From Agromyces mariniharenae (GTDB lineage Bacteria; Actinomycetota; Actinomycetes; Actinomycetales; Microbacteriaceae), in assembly GCF_008122505.1 (NCBI RefSeq), contig NZ_VSSB01000001.1, forward strand, positions 1,844,891 to 1,908,890: a stretch of 64,000 bases of DNA, written 5' to 3'. The number at the start of each line of letters is the position of its first letter. The first letter of the stretch is position 1. The position numbers and the translations under genes were made by a program. Below are positions 27,934-38,733 of the stretch, piece by piece. Under the pieces are notes generated by a model. The model saw only the letters and a list, made by a program, of their open reading frames with translations. It was not told where the DNA came from and did no database searches.

Positions 27934-27947
27934 GGATGGCCGGCTGC

Positions 27948-29474
27948 CTACGGCAGCGTCCAGGTGGCCGGCGGCTTCTCCTGGTCGTACAGCCAGGTCT
28001 GGAAGAACTCGTCGAGGTCCTGGCCCGAGACCTCCTCGTACACGGCCTGGAAGTCCTCGGCGGAGCCCGTCGAGTCGTCGTAGCGGTCGAGCCAGAGCTG
28101 CGCGCCCTCGAAGAACGCGTCGTCGCCGACCTCGAGGCGCAGGGCGTGGAGCGTGCCGGCGCCGCGGTCGTAGACCGGCCCGAGGAAGAGCCCGAGCGGC
28201 TGCGGATCGCCGATCTGGAGTTCCCAGTAGTCGGAGTCGGCGGGCTCCTCGGCGTACCACTCGTTGTACGACTCCTGCGCGGTCGCGTCGCCCTCCTGCT
28301 CGTTCCAGAGCCACGTGGCGTAGGTCGCCCAGCCCTCGTTGAGCCAGATGTCCTTCCAGCCCTCGGGGCTCACGGCGTCGCCGAACCACTGGTGCGCGAT
28401 CTCGTGCGCGACGGTGCCCTCGGAGGCCTGACGCGAGTAGACGGGCCGGGTCTGGGTCTCCAGGGCGTAGAAGACCGTGTCGTCGTCGACGATCGCCCCG
28501 GCCGAGCCGAACGGATACGGGCCGAACCGGCTCTCGAAGAAGTCGATCATCTCGACCTGGCGGGCCAGGCTCGCATTCGTCGTGGCCAAGCGGGCGGGGG
28601 TCAGGTTCGCGTCCACCGCGTCGATGATCGGCACGCCACTGGTCGACCAGTAGGTGGGTCGGATGACGAAGTCGCCGACCGACGCCGTCGTCAGGTAACT
28701 GGCCTGCGCGTCAGGCGCATTCCAGAACCAGGTCGTCCAGCCGTCGGCCGTCTCCGCGGGCTTCGACTGCGTGCCGTTCGCGACGGCGACCTTCCCCTCG
28801 GGCACCGTGATCTCGAAGCTGTACGTCGCCTTGTCGGTCTGGTGGTCGCTCACCGGGTACCACGTCATCGAGCCCTCCGGCTCGCTCACGACCATGGCGC
28901 CGTCGCGCATGGTGACCCAGCCGTAGAGCGCGCCCTCGATGTCCTCGGGCTGCGTGGTCGTGCCCTCGTACTCGACGACCACCTGCACGTGCTGGCCGGC
29001 CTTGATCTTCGGGCGGGGCTGCACCGTGAGCTCCCAGATGCGTGCGTCGTCATCCTGCACCTGCCAGTAGGCGGCGCCGTCCACCTCGACGCCGGCCGCC
29101 GGCACGGCCACCTCGGCAGCGGCCTTGCCGTCGACGCTGAGCGCTGTCACGTCCATGTCGCGCAGGTCGAGGTTGAACCGGTCGAGGTCCTGGGTGGCGA
29201 CGAGGTCGATCGTCGCGATGCCCGCCAGCTCGCCCTCGAGCGGCGCGGGCGCCGCAGCCGGGGGCGTGTAGGTGACGGCGAGGTCGTAGTGCTGCGCGTC
29301 GTAGCCGCCGTTGCCCGAATACGGGAAGTACGGGTCGCCCGCGCCGTCGGCCCCCGCCGTGTAGCGCGGTCCGGGCCCCTTGGGCGCGGCGGCCGCGCCG
29401 ATCGTGCCGAGCCCCGCGATCACCACCAGCGCGGCGGTCGCCCCGCCGAGCATCCGTGTCCGCAACCTGTTCAC
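27948..29474 (-). CDS. Secreted M1-family aminopeptidase
   Basis: Zinc metallopeptidase of 508 aa with a Sec signal peptide ending at AAA near residue 30. The gluzincin site HEIAHQWFGD is near residue 355, followed by WLNEGWATY, which supplies the third ligand Glu. The N-terminal beta-sandwich of M1 enzymes spans about 60-280; the long C-terminal ERAP-like domain is absent, as in short secreted bacterial members. The GAMEN motif is replaced by PFGSAGAIVDDDTVFYALETQ. Start GTG 29474 has GGGAGG at a 4-base spacing. Role: extracellular peptide breakdown. Confidence 0.88.
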   Translation of the reverse strand: MNRLRTRMLGGATAALVVIAGLGTIGAAAAPKGPGPRYTAGADGAGDPYFPYSGNGGYDAQHYDLAVTYTPPAAAPAPLEGELAGIATIDLVATQDLDRFNLDLRDMDVTALSVDGKAAAEVAVPAAGVEVDGAAYWQVQDDDARIWELTVQPRPKIKAGQHVQVVVEYEGTTTQPEDIEGALYGWVTMRDGAMVVSEPEGSMTWYPVSDHQTDKATYSFEITVPEGKVAVANGTQSKPAETADGWTTWFWNAPDAQASYLTTASVGDFVIRPTYWSTSGVPIIDAVDANLTPARLATTNASLARQVEMIDFFESRFGPYPFGSAGAIVDDDTVFYALETQTRPVYSRQASEGTVAHEIAHQWFGDAVSPEGWKDIWLNEGWATYATWLWNEQEGDATAQESYNEWYAEEPADSDYWELQIGDPQPLGLFLGPVYDRGAGTLHALRLEVGDDAFFEGAQLWLDRYDDSTGSAEDFQAVYEEVSGQDLDEFFQTWLYDQEKPPATWTLP

Positions 29475-29609
29475 GAGTCCTCCCTCAGCCGTTCCGTATG
29501 ACGCACTTGGGCGAAACCCTAGCCCTCGGCACGCATGCGCCGGAAGACCCGGGACGGGGGTCGGTCGCCGCCGGGTTCCGCCGCGGCATCCGCTGTTCGA
29601 GCGCGTCGT

Positions 29610-30845
29610 CTAGTACTCGACGGGGTCGCGCGAGATCGGGCAGGTCATGCAGTGGCCGCCGCCACGACCGCGGCCGAGCTCGGCGCCGACGATGGTGATC
29701 ACCTCGACGCCGGCCTTGCGGAGCAGTGTGTTCGTGTGGGTGTTCCGGTCGTACGTGAAGACGACGCCGGGCTCGACGGCGACCGCGTTGTTGCCGCTGT
29801 CCCACTGCTGGCGCTCGCCCGCGTACCAACCGCCGCCGGGCTCGACGGTGCGGAGGCGGGGCAGGCCGAGCGCGTCGGCGACGACCTCGACGAACGGCCG
29901 GCGCTCCTCGGTGACCTCGAGGCCGCCGTCGTCGGCCGGTCGCAGCGAGAACGCGTGGATGCCGTCGACGATGTCGGGGTAGTACGTCACGAGGTCGCGA
30001 TCGGCGAACGTGAACACCGTGTCGAGGTGCATCGCCGCGCGGAGCTTCGGCATCCCCGCCACCACGACCCGGGTCGCCGCATCCGCCTCGAACAGCCTCG
30101 CGGCGACCTGCGTGATGGCCTGTCGCGACGTGCGCTCGCTCATGCCGATGAGCACCGCGCCGTTGCCGACGGGCATGACGTCGCCGCCCTCGAGCGTCGC
30201 CTGTCCCCAGTCCTCCTCGGGGTCTCCCCACCAGACGGTGTTGCCCGTGTACTCGGGGTGGAACTCGTAGATCGCCTTCATGAGCAGGGTCTCGCCGTGT
30301 CGTGCGGGCCAGTAGAGGGGGTTCAGGGTGAGGCCGCCGTAGATCCAGCACGTCGTGTCGCGCGTGTAGATCGTGTTCGGCAGCGGCGCCATGAGGTACT
30401 CGTCGACGCCCGACGACTCCCGTGCGAGTGCGAGGGCGTCCGACCGGAAGTCGTCGGGCAGCTCCCGGGTCGAGAGCCCGCCGATGAGCAGCTCGGCCAG
30501 CAGCGCCTCGTCGAGGGAGTCGAGGTAGGCGCGCGTGTCGCCGACGAGGCCGTATCCGACCTCGTTGGCGGTGATCTTGCGGTCGAGCAGCCACTCCCGC
30601 GCGCCGGGCACGCCGAGCGTCTCGGCGAGCAGGTCGTGGAGCTCGACCACCTCGACGCCGCGATCCTGCAGCTTCAGCACGAAGTCGTGGTGGTCGCGCT
30701 TCGCGTTGTGCACCCAGAGCACGTCGTCGAACAGCAGCGCGTCGTTGTTGCTCGGCGTGAGGCGCTCGTGCCCGAGTCCGGGGCGGCACACGAGCACCCG
30801 GTTGAGCCTGCCGACCTCGGAGTGGACCCCGAACGTGGTGGACAT
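29610..30845 (-). CDS. arcA: Arginine deiminase
   Basis: Hydrolyses L-arginine to citrulline and ammonia, the first step of the arginine deiminase pathway. The protein is 411 aa, the usual length. Visible motifs are [31 protein letters not shown] and the C-terminal [11 protein letters not shown] with the nucleophilic Cys near residue 399. ATG 30845 has AAGGGAG at good spacing. It follows an APC-family antiporter gene by 43 bases on the same strand, the arcD-arcA arrangement. No ornithine carbamoyltransferase or carbamate kinase gene is in the window, so the ATP-yielding steps must be encoded elsewhere or be missing. Confidence 0.93.
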   Translation of the reverse strand: MSTTFGVHSEVGRLNRVLVCRPGLGHERLTPSNNDALLFDDVLWVHNAKRDHHDFVLKLQDRGVEVVELHDLLAETLGVPGAREWLLDRKITANEVGYGLVGDTRAYLDSLDEALLAELLIGGLSTRELPDDFRSDALALARESSGVDEYLMAPLPNTIYTRDTTCWIYGGLTLNPLYWPARHGETLLMKAIYEFHPEYTGNTVWWGDPEEDWGQATLEGGDVMPVGNGAVLIGMSERTSRQAITQVAARLFEADAATRVVVAGMPKLRAAMHLDTVFTFADRDLVTYYPDIVDGIHAFSLRPADDGGLEVTEERRPFVEVVADALGLPRLRTVEPGGGWYAGERQQWDSGNNAVAVEPGVVFTYDRNTHTNTLLRKAGVEVITIVGAELGRGRGGGHCMTCPISRDPVEY

Positions 30846-30888
30846 GAACGCTCCCTTCCGTCGTGCGCGCGGCATCCGCTGCACGTGA

Positions 30889-32352
30889 TCAGATCTGCAC
30901 GACCCCTGTCGCGAGCAGCACGACCCCGACCAGCGCGAAGGCCAGGACGACGATGAAGACCGCCAGGCCCGGCCGCGTGAAGACCCGCGCGCCCTGCTGT
31001 CGCCGGGCGAGGAAGTAGAGCACGGTTGCCGGCGCGAGCAGGATGCAGGCGAGGAACAGGAACACGTACCCGGCCGCCCACATCAGGAAGAGCGTGTAGA
31101 TCGTCGAGACCGACGCGATCACGAGCTCGCGGGTGCGCTGTGCGGGCTCGACGTCGGCGTACCCGTCGCGTCGCAGGGCGATCTTGACGGCGTAGGCGCT
31201 CGCGAGCGCGTAGGGCGCCAGGGCGAGCGCGGCGGTCAGGTCGAGCGTGAAGTCGAGGGCGTTCCGCACGAACTGCACCGCGAAGAGGATCGCCGTCACG
31301 AAGATCGAGGTCCAGAGCACGGCGTGCTCGGGCACCTCGCGCCGGTTGAGCGCGGCGAAGTGGCGGGGCAGGTCGTTGTCGCGCGCGGCGGCGTACACGA
31401 CGTCGGCGGCGAGGAGTTGCCACGCCAGGTACGCCCCGAGCACCGAGATGATCAGCCCGACCCGGATGAACGCGCCGCCCCACGGGCCCACCGCGGCCTC
31501 CAGCACGCCGCCGACGGACGGCTGGGGCAGGGCGGCGAGCTCCGACTTCGGCAGGATGCCGTACGACAGGATCGAGACCGACGCGAACAGCGCGAGCACC
31601 GAGAGGAACCCGAGCACGGTGGCCCGGCCGACGTCCTCGCGGCGCTTCGCGTAGCGCGAGTACACGCTCGCGCCCTCGATGCCGAGGAAGACGAAGACCG
31701 TGATGAGCATGGTCCCCTGCACCTGCTCGAACAGCGACTCGCCGCCGGGCGCGTCGGCGCCGCCGCCGAGGTTCGCGACGAACACGTCCCAGTCGAGGAA
31801 GAACACGACGAGCACGAGGAACAGCGCCAGCGGCACGAGCTTCGCGAGCGTCACGATGAGGTTGATGCCGGCCGCCTCCTTCACCCCGCGTCGGATGAGC
31901 AGGAAGAAGCCCCAGACCGCGGCCGCCGAGATGAGGAACGCCGGCCAGGTGTCGCCCTGCCCGAGCAGCGGCTCGAGGTCGGGGAAGAGCTGGCTCAGCG
32001 TCGTCATGATGAGGACCCAGTAGAACGCGTTGCCGGCGCACGCCGACGCCCAGAAGCCGATGGCCGACAGGAAGCCGGGATAGAGGCCGAACCCCTCGCG
32101 CGCGTAGACGTACACGCCGTTGTCGAGCTTCGGCTTGCGCACCGCGAGCGTCTGGAACACGAGGGCGAGCGTCAGCATGCCGAGCCCGGCGATCGCCCAG
32201 GCGATCAGCGCCCCGTAGACCCCCGTCTGGCTCGCGAAGCGCGCGGGGAGCTGGAACACCCCGGCGCCGACCATCGAGCCGACGACCATGGCCGTCAGGG
32301 CCGGCAGGCTGAGCTTCGAGGTCGTCGTCGACGTCTCGGCGGCGGTCGTCAT
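30889..32352 (-). CDS. arcD: APC-family arginine/ornithine-type antiporter
   Basis: Membrane protein of 487 aa with about 12-13 helices. It begins with the APC signature [24 protein letters not shown] and continues with [19 protein letters not shown], as in basic amino acid/polyamine antiporters (ArcD, YjdE). Start ATG 32352 has GGAGG upstream. Adjacent arginine deiminase makes arginine/ornithine or arginine/citrulline exchange the best guess. The symbol rests on context; sequence alone cannot separate it from lysine or agmatine exchangers. Confidence 0.82.
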   Translation of the reverse strand: MTTAAETSTTTSKLSLPALTAMVVGSMVGAGVFQLPARFASQTGVYGALIAWAIAGLGMLTLALVFQTLAVRKPKLDNGVYVYAREGFGLYPGFLSAIGFWASACAGNAFYWVLIMTTLSQLFPDLEPLLGQGDTWPAFLISAAAVWGFFLLIRRGVKEAAGINLIVTLAKLVPLALFLVLVVFFLDWDVFVANLGGGADAPGGESLFEQVQGTMLITVFVFLGIEGASVYSRYAKRREDVGRATVLGFLSVLALFASVSILSYGILPKSELAALPQPSVGGVLEAAVGPWGGAFIRVGLIISVLGAYLAWQLLAADVVYAAARDNDLPRHFAALNRREVPEHAVLWTSIFVTAILFAVQFVRNALDFTLDLTAALALAPYALASAYAVKIALRRDGYADVEPAQRTRELVIASVSTIYTLFLMWAAGYVFLFLACILLAPATVLYFLARRQQGARVFTRPGLAVFIVVLAFALVGVVLLATGVVQI

Positions 32353-32525
32353 CGGTCGTCCCTCCCCAGTGCTCGATCCCCCAGGTGCGAACGGTGCAGG
32401 GCGGGCGCACGGCCCGATCCCGTGTCTAGCGCAGGCCGGATGCCGCCGCAAGCGTCGCGACGCAGGCGGCGACGCTCGACGGCGTCAGGCGCACGTGCAG
32501 CCCGAATACTGGGAACCAGCCGTGA

Positions 32526-32546
32526 GTTGAGTCGACTGGGCTCAAC
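32526..32546. promoter_or_regulatory. HAIR element 1 upstream of dnaK (HspR site)
   Basis: GTTGAGT-N7-GCTCAAC, close to the HAIR consensus CTTGAGT-N7-ACTCAAG bound by HspR. It is upstream of a TTGACA -35 box. The 170 bases before it in this 365-base gap, down to the arcD-like start, show no gene or clear signal. Confidence 0.75.
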
Positions 32547-32561
32547 TTCGGCGGATCCGAC

Positions 32562-32591
32562 TTGACACGTTCCTCGAGCACTTGGCACACT
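32562..32591 (+). promoter_or_regulatory. Probable dnaK promoter
   Basis: TTGACA at 32562-32567 is a consensus -35 box. At 18 bases distance CACACT (32586-32591) is a weak -10 candidate overlapping the second HAIR element. HspR on the flanking sites would block RNA polymerase. The transcription start is not determined. Confidence 0.5.
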
Positions 32592-32610
32592 TGAGCCGTT
32601 GGGACTCAAG
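32590..32610. promoter_or_regulatory. HAIR element 2 upstream of dnaK (HspR site)
   Basis: CTTGAGC-N7-ACTCAAG, one base from the consensus. Its centre is 64 bases from that of HAIR 1, so the two sites flank the promoter core roughly on the same helix face. Confidence 0.85.
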
Positions 32611-32717
32611 TTCCGACGCCACTGACTTCGGTCGCGGGCCAGGACGGCCGGGCCGACCGCCGATGGAGTGCGCGCGGCATCCGCTCGCGCAGGCTCCCGG
32701 CAGAAGGAGATACACAC

Positions 32718-34598
32718 ATGTCACGAGCAGTAGGAATCGACCTCGGCACCACGAACTCCGTCGTGAGCGTGCTCGAGGGCGGCGAGCCCACGGTCATCGC
32801 GAACGCCGAGGGCTTCCGCACGACCCCGTCGGTCGTCGCGTTCACGAAGGACGGCGAGGTGCTCGTCGGCGAGACCGCCAAGCGCCAGGCCGTCACCAAC
32901 GTCGACCGCACCATCGCGTCGGTGAAGCGCCACATGGGCACCGACTGGTCGAAGGAGATCGACGGCAAGACGTACACGCCGCAGGAGATCTCGGCGCGCA
33001 TCCTGCAGAAGCTGAAGCGCGACGCCGAGCAGTACCTCGGCGACACGGTCACCGACGCCGTCGTCACCGTGCCCGCGTACTTCAACGACGCCGAGCGACA
33101 GGCCACCAAGGAGGCGGGCGAGATCGCGGGCCTCAACGTGCTCCGCATCATCAACGAGCCCACCGCCGCGGCCCTCGCCTACGGCCTCGACAAGGGCAAG
33201 GAGGACGAGCTCATCCTCGTCTTCGACCTCGGCGGCGGCACCTTCGACGTCTCCCTCCTCGAGGTGGGCAAGGACGACGACTTCTCGACCATCCAGGTCC
33301 GCGCGACCGCCGGCGACAACCGCCTCGGCGGCGACGACTGGGACCAGCGCATCGTCGAGTGGCTGATCAAGCGCTTCAAGGACACCACCGGCGTCGACGT
33401 GTCGAAGGACCGCATCGCGCTGCAGCGCCTCAAGGAGGCCGCGGAGCAGGCGAAGAAGGAGCTCTCGAGCTCCATGTCCACGAACATCCAGCTGCCCTAC
33501 CTCTCGCTCACCGAGAACGGGCCCGCGAACCTCGACGAGACGCTCACCCGCGCGCAGTTCGAGAACATGACGAGCGACCTGCTCGACCGCACCAAGAAGC
33601 CCTTCGAGGACGTCATCCGCGAGGCCGGCATCAAGGTGTCCGACATCGCGCACGTGGTGCTCGTCGGCGGCTCGACCCGCATGCCCGCCGTCTCCGAGCT
33701 CGTGAAGCAGGAGACCGGCAAGGAGCCCAACAAGGGCGTGAACCCCGACGAGGTCGTCGCCGTGGGCGCCGCCCTGCAGGCGGGCGTCCTCAAGGGCGAG
33801 CGCAAGGACGTGCTGCTCATCGACGTCACCCCCCTCAGCCTCGGCATCGAGACCAAGGGCGGCATCATGACGCGGCTCATCGAGCGCAACACGGCCATCC
33901 CGACCAAGCGCAGCGAGACCTTCACGACCGCCGACGACAACCAGCCGTCGGTCGCGATCCAGGTCTTCCAGGGCGAGCGCGAGTTCACGCGCGACAACAA
34001 GCCGCTCGGCACGTTCGAGCTGACCGGCATCGCCCCGGCCCCCCGCGGCATCCCCCAGATCGAGGTCACCTTCGACATCGACGCGAACGGCATCGTGCAC
34101 GTGTCCGCCAAGGACAAGGGCACCGGCAAGGAGCAGTCGATGACCATCACGGGCGGCTCGAGCCTCCCCAAGGAGGACATCGAGCGCATGGTGCGCGACG
34201 CCGAGGAGCACGCGGCCGACGACAAGAAGCGCCGCGAGTCCGCCGAGACGCGCAACCAGGCCGAGCAGCTCGTCTACCAGATCGAGAAGCTCATCAAGGA
34301 CAACGACGACAAGCTCCCCGAGGACGTGAAGTCCGAGGTGCAGGGCGACGTCGACGCGCTGAAGTCGGCGCTCGCCGGCGACGACGACGCGGCCGTGAAG
34401 TCGGCGTTCGACAAGCTCTCCCAGTCGCAGGGCAAGCTCGGCGAGGCGATCTACGCCTCCTCGCAGCAGCAGCCCGCGGGCGCCAACCCGGGCAACCCCG
34501 GTGAGGACGCCTCCGCCAGCGGCACCGACGGCGGCAGCTCCTCCGACGAGGACGTGGTCGACGCCGAGGTCATCGACGACGAGGACGAGAAGAAGTAA
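32718..34598 (+). CDS. dnaK: Hsp70 chaperone DnaK
   Basis: ATP-dependent chaperone, 626 aa. The ATPase domain shows [19 protein letters not shown] at the N-terminus, [30 protein letters not shown] and [13 protein letters not shown]. The linker [19 protein letters not shown] precedes the substrate-binding domain, and the acidic tail ends [10 protein letters not shown]. The Gram-positive type lacks the 24-residue insert of Gram-negative DnaK near residue 80. A strong AGAAGGAG site precedes ATG 32718. First gene of dnaK-grpE-dnaJ-hspR, under two HAIR operators. Confidence 0.98.
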   Translation: MSRAVGIDLGTTNSVVSVLEGGEPTVIANAEGFRTTPSVVAFTKDGEVLVGETAKRQAVTNVDRTIASVKRHMGTDWSKEIDGKTYTPQEISARILQKLKRDAEQYLGDTVTDAVVTVPAYFNDAERQATKEAGEIAGLNVLRIINEPTAAALAYGLDKGKEDELILVFDLGGGTFDVSLLEVGKDDDFSTIQVRATAGDNRLGGDDWDQRIVEWLIKRFKDTTGVDVSKDRIALQRLKEAAEQAKKELSSSMSTNIQLPYLSLTENGPANLDETLTRAQFENMTSDLLDRTKKPFEDVIREAGIKVSDIAHVVLVGGSTRMPAVSELVKQETGKEPNKGVNPDEVVAVGAALQAGVLKGERKDVLLIDVTPLSLGIETKGGIMTRLIERNTAIPTKRSETFTTADDNQPSVAIQVFQGEREFTRDNKPLGTFELTGIAPAPRGIPQIEVTFDIDANGIVHVSAKDKGTGKEQSMTITGGSSLPKEDIERMVRDAEEHAADDKKRRESAETRNQAEQLVYQIEKLIKDNDDKLPEDVKSEVQGDVDALKSALAGDDDAAVKSAFDKLSQSQGKLGEAIYASSQQQPAGANPGNPGEDASASGTDGGSSSDEDVVDAEVIDDEDEKK

Positions 34599-34600
34599 TC

Positions 34601-35218
34601 ATGTCGGACGAGAACCAGAACCACGACGAGCCGATCATCCGCGACAAGCGGCGGATCGACCCCGAGACGGGTCAGGTTCGGCAGCCCGAGGGCGCGCACG
34701 AGGGCGAGGTCGAGGCGACGGATGCCGCGTCGGCCGAGCCCGGCGATGAGGACGTGCTCACGGTCGACGACATCCTGAACGCCGCGCAGGCGGAGGTGCA
34801 GGAGCCGAGCGACGAGCACCTCGCCGACCTCAAGCGCGTCACCGCGGAGTACGCGAACTACCGCAAGCGCACCGAGGCGAACCGCGAGGTCGAGCGCGAG
34901 CGCGCGGTCGGCGCGGCGGTCTCGGTGCTGCTGCCCGTGCTCGACGACCTCGACCGCGCCGAGAAGCACGGCGACCTCGAGGGCGACGCCCCCTTCGCGA
35001 CCATCGCGGCGAAGCTCCGCGCGGCGGTCGAGAAGCTCGGGCTGACGCCGTTCGGCGAGGTCGGCGAGCCGTTCGACCCGACGCGGCACGAGGCGATCTT
35101 CCAGCAGCCGTCCGACGAGGTCGACACCGACACGGTCGCCGACGTCGTCGAGACGGGGTACCTGCTCGGCGGCACGCTGCTGCGCGCGGCGAAGGTCGTC
35201 GTCAAGACGCCGCAGTAA
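34601..35218 (+). CDS. grpE: Nucleotide exchange factor GrpE
   Basis: Speeds ADP release from DnaK. The protein has 205 aa with an acidic disordered N-terminus of about 65 residues. A long helix follows ([25 protein letters not shown]), then the beta domain with [19 protein letters not shown] and [16 protein letters not shown], all typical of GrpE. It starts two bases after the dnaK stop, so the two are cotranslated. Confidence 0.96.
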   Translation: MSDENQNHDEPIIRDKRRIDPETGQVRQPEGAHEGEVEATDAASAEPGDEDVLTVDDILNAAQAEVQEPSDEHLADLKRVTAEYANYRKRTEANREVERERAVGAAVSVLLPVLDDLDRAEKHGDLEGDAPFATIAAKLRAAVEKLGLTPFGEVGEPFDPTRHEAIFQQPSDEVDTDTVADVVETGYLLGGTLLRAAKVVVKTPQ

Positions 35219-35306
35219 CCCGTTCGGCCGGCTCGCGGCATCCGATGCACCGGATGTCGCGGGCCGGCCCACATCGTTTCAGGCAGACTTCAGGAAGGAG
35301 GTGCCG

Positions 35307-36302
35307 ATGGCCAGTCAGGATTGGTTCGACAAGGACTTCTACCAGGTGCTCGGCGTCTCCAAGGACGCGAGCGACGCCGACATCAAGAAGGCGTACCGCA
35401 AGCTCGCGCGCAAGTACCACCCCGACCAGAACCCGGGGGATGCCGCGGCCGAGGCGCGCTTCAAGGAGATCAGCGAGGCGCACTCGGTGCTGGCCGATGC
35501 CGAGGAGCGCAAGGAGTACGACGCGATCCGTGCGATGGGGACAGGCGCGCGGTTCACCGCGCCCGGCGCGGGCGGCGCCGGCGGCTTCGAGGACGTCTTC
35601 GGCGGCATGTTCGGCGGCCAGGGCGGCGGGGGCACCCGCTACACGTTCCAGCAGGGCGGCGACTACGACGACCTGCTCGGCGGCCTGTTCGGCGGTGGTC
35701 GCTTCGGCACGCCGAGCGGCGGCTACCGCGGCTTCGGCGGACCCACCAAGGGCCGCGACGTCACCGCGTCCACGACGCTCGACTTCATCACCGCCACCAA
35801 GGGCGACCAGATCACGCTGCAGACCGCAGAGGGCAAGCCGATCACGGTGCGCATCCCCGCGGGCGTGGCCGACGGCCAGAAGATCAAGCTGCCCGGCAAG
35901 GGCCACCCCTCACCCGACGGCGGTGAGGCCGGCGACCTCATCCTCACGGTGAACGTGCGCAAGCACCCGGTGTTCGAGCGCGACGGCCTGAACCTCCGCG
36001 TGACGGTGCCGGTCACGTTCGCCGAGGCGACGCTCGGCGCCACCATCCAGGTGCCGACGCTCGGCGGCGAGCCCGTGAAGCTGCGGGTCGCGCCCGGCAC
36101 TCCGAGCGGCCGCGTGCTGCGCGTGAAGGGCCGCGGCGTCGAGACGAAGAAGGGCACGGGCGACCTCCTCGCCGTGGTGCAGGTGGCCGTGCCGTCGCAC
36201 CTCTCGAAGGACGCGAGCGAGAAGCTCGAGGAGTTCGCGGCGCTGCTGCCCGACGAGGACCCGCGTGAGGAGCTGCTCGCGAAGGCGAGGAGCCAGCGAT
36301 GA
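35307..36302 (+). CDS. dnaJ: DnaJ/CbpA-type Hsp40 co-chaperone without zinc finger
   Basis: J-protein of 331 aa. The J domain (about 8-75) has [16 protein letters not shown] with the essential HPD. A Gly/Phe-rich linker follows (about 83-150), then two beta-sandwich client domains starting at [21 protein letters not shown]. No CxxCxGxG repeat is present, so it is a type II (CbpA-like) protein although it occupies the operon place usual for DnaJ1. ATG 35307 is chosen over GTG 35301 because AAGGAGG gives correct spacing only to the ATG. Its stop overlaps the hspR start by 4 bases. Confidence 0.93.
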   Translation: MASQDWFDKDFYQVLGVSKDASDADIKKAYRKLARKYHPDQNPGDAAAEARFKEISEAHSVLADAEERKEYDAIRAMGTGARFTAPGAGGAGGFEDVFGGMFGGQGGGGTRYTFQQGGDYDDLLGGLFGGGRFGTPSGGYRGFGGPTKGRDVTASTTLDFITATKGDQITLQTAEGKPITVRIPAGVADGQKIKLPGKGHPSPDGGEAGDLILTVNVRKHPVFERDGLNLRVTVPVTFAEATLGATIQVPTLGGEPVKLRVAPGTPSGRVLRVKGRGVETKKGTGDLLAVVQVAVPSHLSKDASEKLEEFAALLPDEDPREELLAKARSQR

Positions 36303-36715
36303 ACGAGTCGAGCCCGCTGTTCGTCATCTCGGTCGCGGCCGACCTGGCGGGCATGCACCCGCAGACGCTGCGGCAGTACGACCGCATGGGGCTCGTCTCG
36401 CCGACCCGCACGGCCGGCAAGTCGCGGAGGTACTCGATGCGCGACGTCATGCAGCTGCGCGAGATCGCGCAGCTGTCGAGCGAGGGCGTGAGCCTCGAGG
36501 GCATCCGCCGCGTGCTCGGCCTCGAGGACGAGGTGCAGGGCCTCCGTGCCCGCGTGCGCGAGCTCGAGGCCGCGCTCGCCGACGAGATGCTCAACCGCCC
36601 CGGACGCCGGGTCTTCGCCGCCGGCTCCGCGGGCGACATCGTGTCGGTCCGCACCGGCACGCGCGTGCGCCGCGAGAACGCCGTCGTCGTGTGGCGGCCC
36701 CTCGACCGCGAGTAG
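36299..36715 (+). CDS. hspR: Heat-shock repressor HspR (MerR family)
   Basis: Repressor of 138 aa that binds HAIR sequences, with DnaK as known co-repressor in Streptomyces. The MerR-type winged helix is [20 protein letters not shown] plus [21 protein letters not shown] coiled coil follows ([18 protein letters not shown]). The ATGA overlap with dnaJ couples translation. HAIR sites before dnaK (two) and clpB (one) in this window predict autoregulation and a shared regulon. Confidence 0.95.
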   Translation: MNESSPLFVISVAADLAGMHPQTLRQYDRMGLVSPTRTAGKSRRYSMRDVMQLREIAQLSSEGVSLEGIRRVLGLEDEVQGLRARVRELEAALADEMLNRPGRRVFAAGSAGDIVSVRTGTRVRRENAVVVWRPLDRE

Positions 36716-36769
36716 CGCGGGTCCGCTCCTTCCTTGCGCGCGTCGCGCTGCATGCGGAAGGCTCGCTCA

Positions 36770-36784
36770 GGGGGAAGCTCCCCC
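36770..36784. terminator. Short hairpin between hspR and the alkylsulfatase gene
   Basis: GGGGGA-AGC-TCCCCC followed directly by another G-run and the AAGGAG ribosome site of the next gene. It may end the heat-shock transcript or, by alternative pairing of the C-run with the G-run, cover the ribosome site. Weak evidence. Confidence 0.35.
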
Positions 36785-36803
36785 GGGGGGAAGGAGCACA
36801 CGC

Positions 36804-38675
36804 ATGCAGCAACGGGAAGCGTCCGACGCCGTCATCGCCGCGAACGAGGCCCTGTCGGCCACGTTGCCGTTCGACGACGACGCCGACTTCGCCGCCGCCG
36901 ACCGCGGATTCATCGGCACGCTCGACGACCCGGTCATCCGAGACGACCGCGGCGCGGTGGTGTGGGATGCCTCGTCGTACGACTTCGTCGACGGCGACGC
37001 GCCCGACTCGGTGAACCCGAGCCTGTGGCGGCAGTCGAAGCTCGTCGCGAAGCACGGACTCTACGAGGTGGTTCCCGGCATCTACCAGGTGCGCGGACTG
37101 GACCTCTCGGTGATGTCGTTCATCGAGGGCGACACCGGCGTGATCGTGGTCGACCCGCTCATCTCGAAGGAGACGGCCGTCGCAGCCCTCGGGCTGTACC
37201 GCGCGCATCGGGGCGAACGCCCGATCGTCGCGGTGATCCACACGCACAGCCACATCGATCACTTCGGCGGCGTGCTCGGCATCGTGACCCAGGACCAGGT
37301 GGACTCCGGTGCCGTGCAGATCGTCGCGCCCGAGGGCTTCGTCGAGCATGCCGTGGCCGAGAACGTCTACGCCGGCACCGCGATGGGCCGCCGCGCCGGG
37401 TACATGTACGGCGCGGTGCTCGCGCGCGGGCCGAAGGGCCAGGTCGGCGCCGGCCTCGGCCAGACGACCTCCGTGGGCGAGGCGACCATGATCGTGCCGA
37501 CCCTGCACATCCGCGAGACCGGTGAGACCCACGCGATCGACGGCGTCGAGATCGAGTTCCAGATGGCACCGGGCACCGAGGCCCCGTCGGAGATGCACTT
37601 CCACCTGCCCGGCTACCGGGCGCTGTGCATGGCCGAGAACGCCACCCACAACCTGCACAACCTGCTCACGCTCCGCGGCGCGCTGGTGCGCGACCCGCAC
37701 GTGTGGTCGCAGTACCTCACCGAGGCCATCGAGCGCTACGGCGAGCGCACCGACGTGGTGTTCGCGTCACACCACTGGCCGACGTGGGGCGCCGACGAGG
37801 TGCGGCGATTCCTCGCCATCCAGCGCGACCTCTACGCGTACCTCCACGACCAGACGCTGCGCATGCTCAACCAGGGCCTCACGGGGTCCGAGATCGCCGA
37901 GGTCATCCAGCTCCCGCCGGCCCTCGAGCGCACCTGGAGCACGCACGGCTACTACGGGTCGGTGAGCCACAACGTGAAGGCCATCTACCAGCGGTACATG
38001 GGCTGGTTCGACGGCAACCCGGCCCGGCTCTGGCCGCATCCGCCGCAGGCGCTGGCGCAGCGGTACGTCGACGCGATGGGCGGCCTCGATCGGGTCGTCG
38101 AGCTCGCGCAGGCGGCGTTCGACGCGGGCGACTTCCGGTGGGCCGCCACCCTCCTCGATCACGCGGTGTTCACGGACGACGCGCACGAGGCCGCCCGCGC
38201 CCTCTACGCCGACACGCTCGAGCAGCTCGCGTACGGGTCGGAGAACGGCACGTGGCGCAACTTCTTCCTCTCGGGCGCGACCGAGCTGCGCGACGGCAAC
38301 TTCGGCACCCCGACCACGGCGAACGCGCCGGCGATCCTCGCGCAGCTGACGCCCGAGCAGCTGTTCGACGCCGTCGCGATCCGCGTCGACGGCCCGAGGG
38401 CGTGGGACCTCGACCTTGCGTTCGACCTCACGCTCACCGACCTCGGCCGCAGCTTCCACCTCACGCTGCGCAACGGCGTGCTGGTGTACGTCGAGCGCGA
38501 GCCGGCGACGGATGCCGCGCTGCACCTGGTCCTCGACAAGCCGCGTCTGCTGCGGCTCGCCGGCGGCGACGTCTCATCCGACGGCGTCGAGGTGACGGGC
38601 GACCTGGAGGTCCTGAAGCAGCTCATCGGCGTGCTCGACGAGGGCGACCCCGACTTCGACATCGTCGTGCCCTGA
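36804..38675 (+). CDS. Alkylsulfatase of the metallo-beta-lactamase fold (SdsA1/BDS1-like, type III)
   Basis: Hydrolyses primary or secondary alkyl sulfates such as dodecyl sulfate to alcohol and sulfate. The protein is 623 aa. The binuclear zinc motif THSHIDHFGG is near residues 149-158, and NATHNLHNLLTLRGALVRD and FASHHWPTWG supply more ligands. The alpha-helical dimer domain follows, then an SCP2-like C-terminal domain (RVDGPRAWDLDLAFDLTLTD). No signal peptide is seen, unlike some secreted homologues. ATG 36804 has AAGGAG at good spacing. The frame is open further upstream but that part is a shadow of hspR. Confidence 0.92.
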   Translation: MQQREASDAVIAANEALSATLPFDDDADFAAADRGFIGTLDDPVIRDDRGAVVWDASSYDFVDGDAPDSVNPSLWRQSKLVAKHGLYEVVPGIYQVRGLDLSVMSFIEGDTGVIVVDPLISKETAVAALGLYRAHRGERPIVAVIHTHSHIDHFGGVLGIVTQDQVDSGAVQIVAPEGFVEHAVAENVYAGTAMGRRAGYMYGAVLARGPKGQVGAGLGQTTSVGEATMIVPTLHIRETGETHAIDGVEIEFQMAPGTEAPSEMHFHLPGYRALCMAENATHNLHNLLTLRGALVRDPHVWSQYLTEAIERYGERTDVVFASHHWPTWGADEVRRFLAIQRDLYAYLHDQTLRMLNQGLTGSEIAEVIQLPPALERTWSTHGYYGSVSHNVKAIYQRYMGWFDGNPARLWPHPPQALAQRYVDAMGGLDRVVELAQAAFDAGDFRWAATLLDHAVFTDDAHEAARALYADTLEQLAYGSENGTWRNFFLSGATELRDGNFGTPTTANAPAILAQLTPEQLFDAVAIRVDGPRAWDLDLAFDLTLTDLGRSFHLTLRNGVLVYVEREPATDAALHLVLDKPRLLRLAGGDVSSDGVEVTGDLEVLKQLIGVLDEGDPDFDIVVP

Positions 38676-38733
38676 CGACGTCGACGGCGCGTTACGTCAC
38701 GACGTCACGGCGTCAGGGTTCGCCGAGGGGCGC

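Noticed and set aside
35281..35300. TTCAGGC followed by TTCAGG before dnaJ as a third copy of the 76-bp repeat
   Set aside because: Only two short direct words match; the inverted arms and the 76-base layout are missing.
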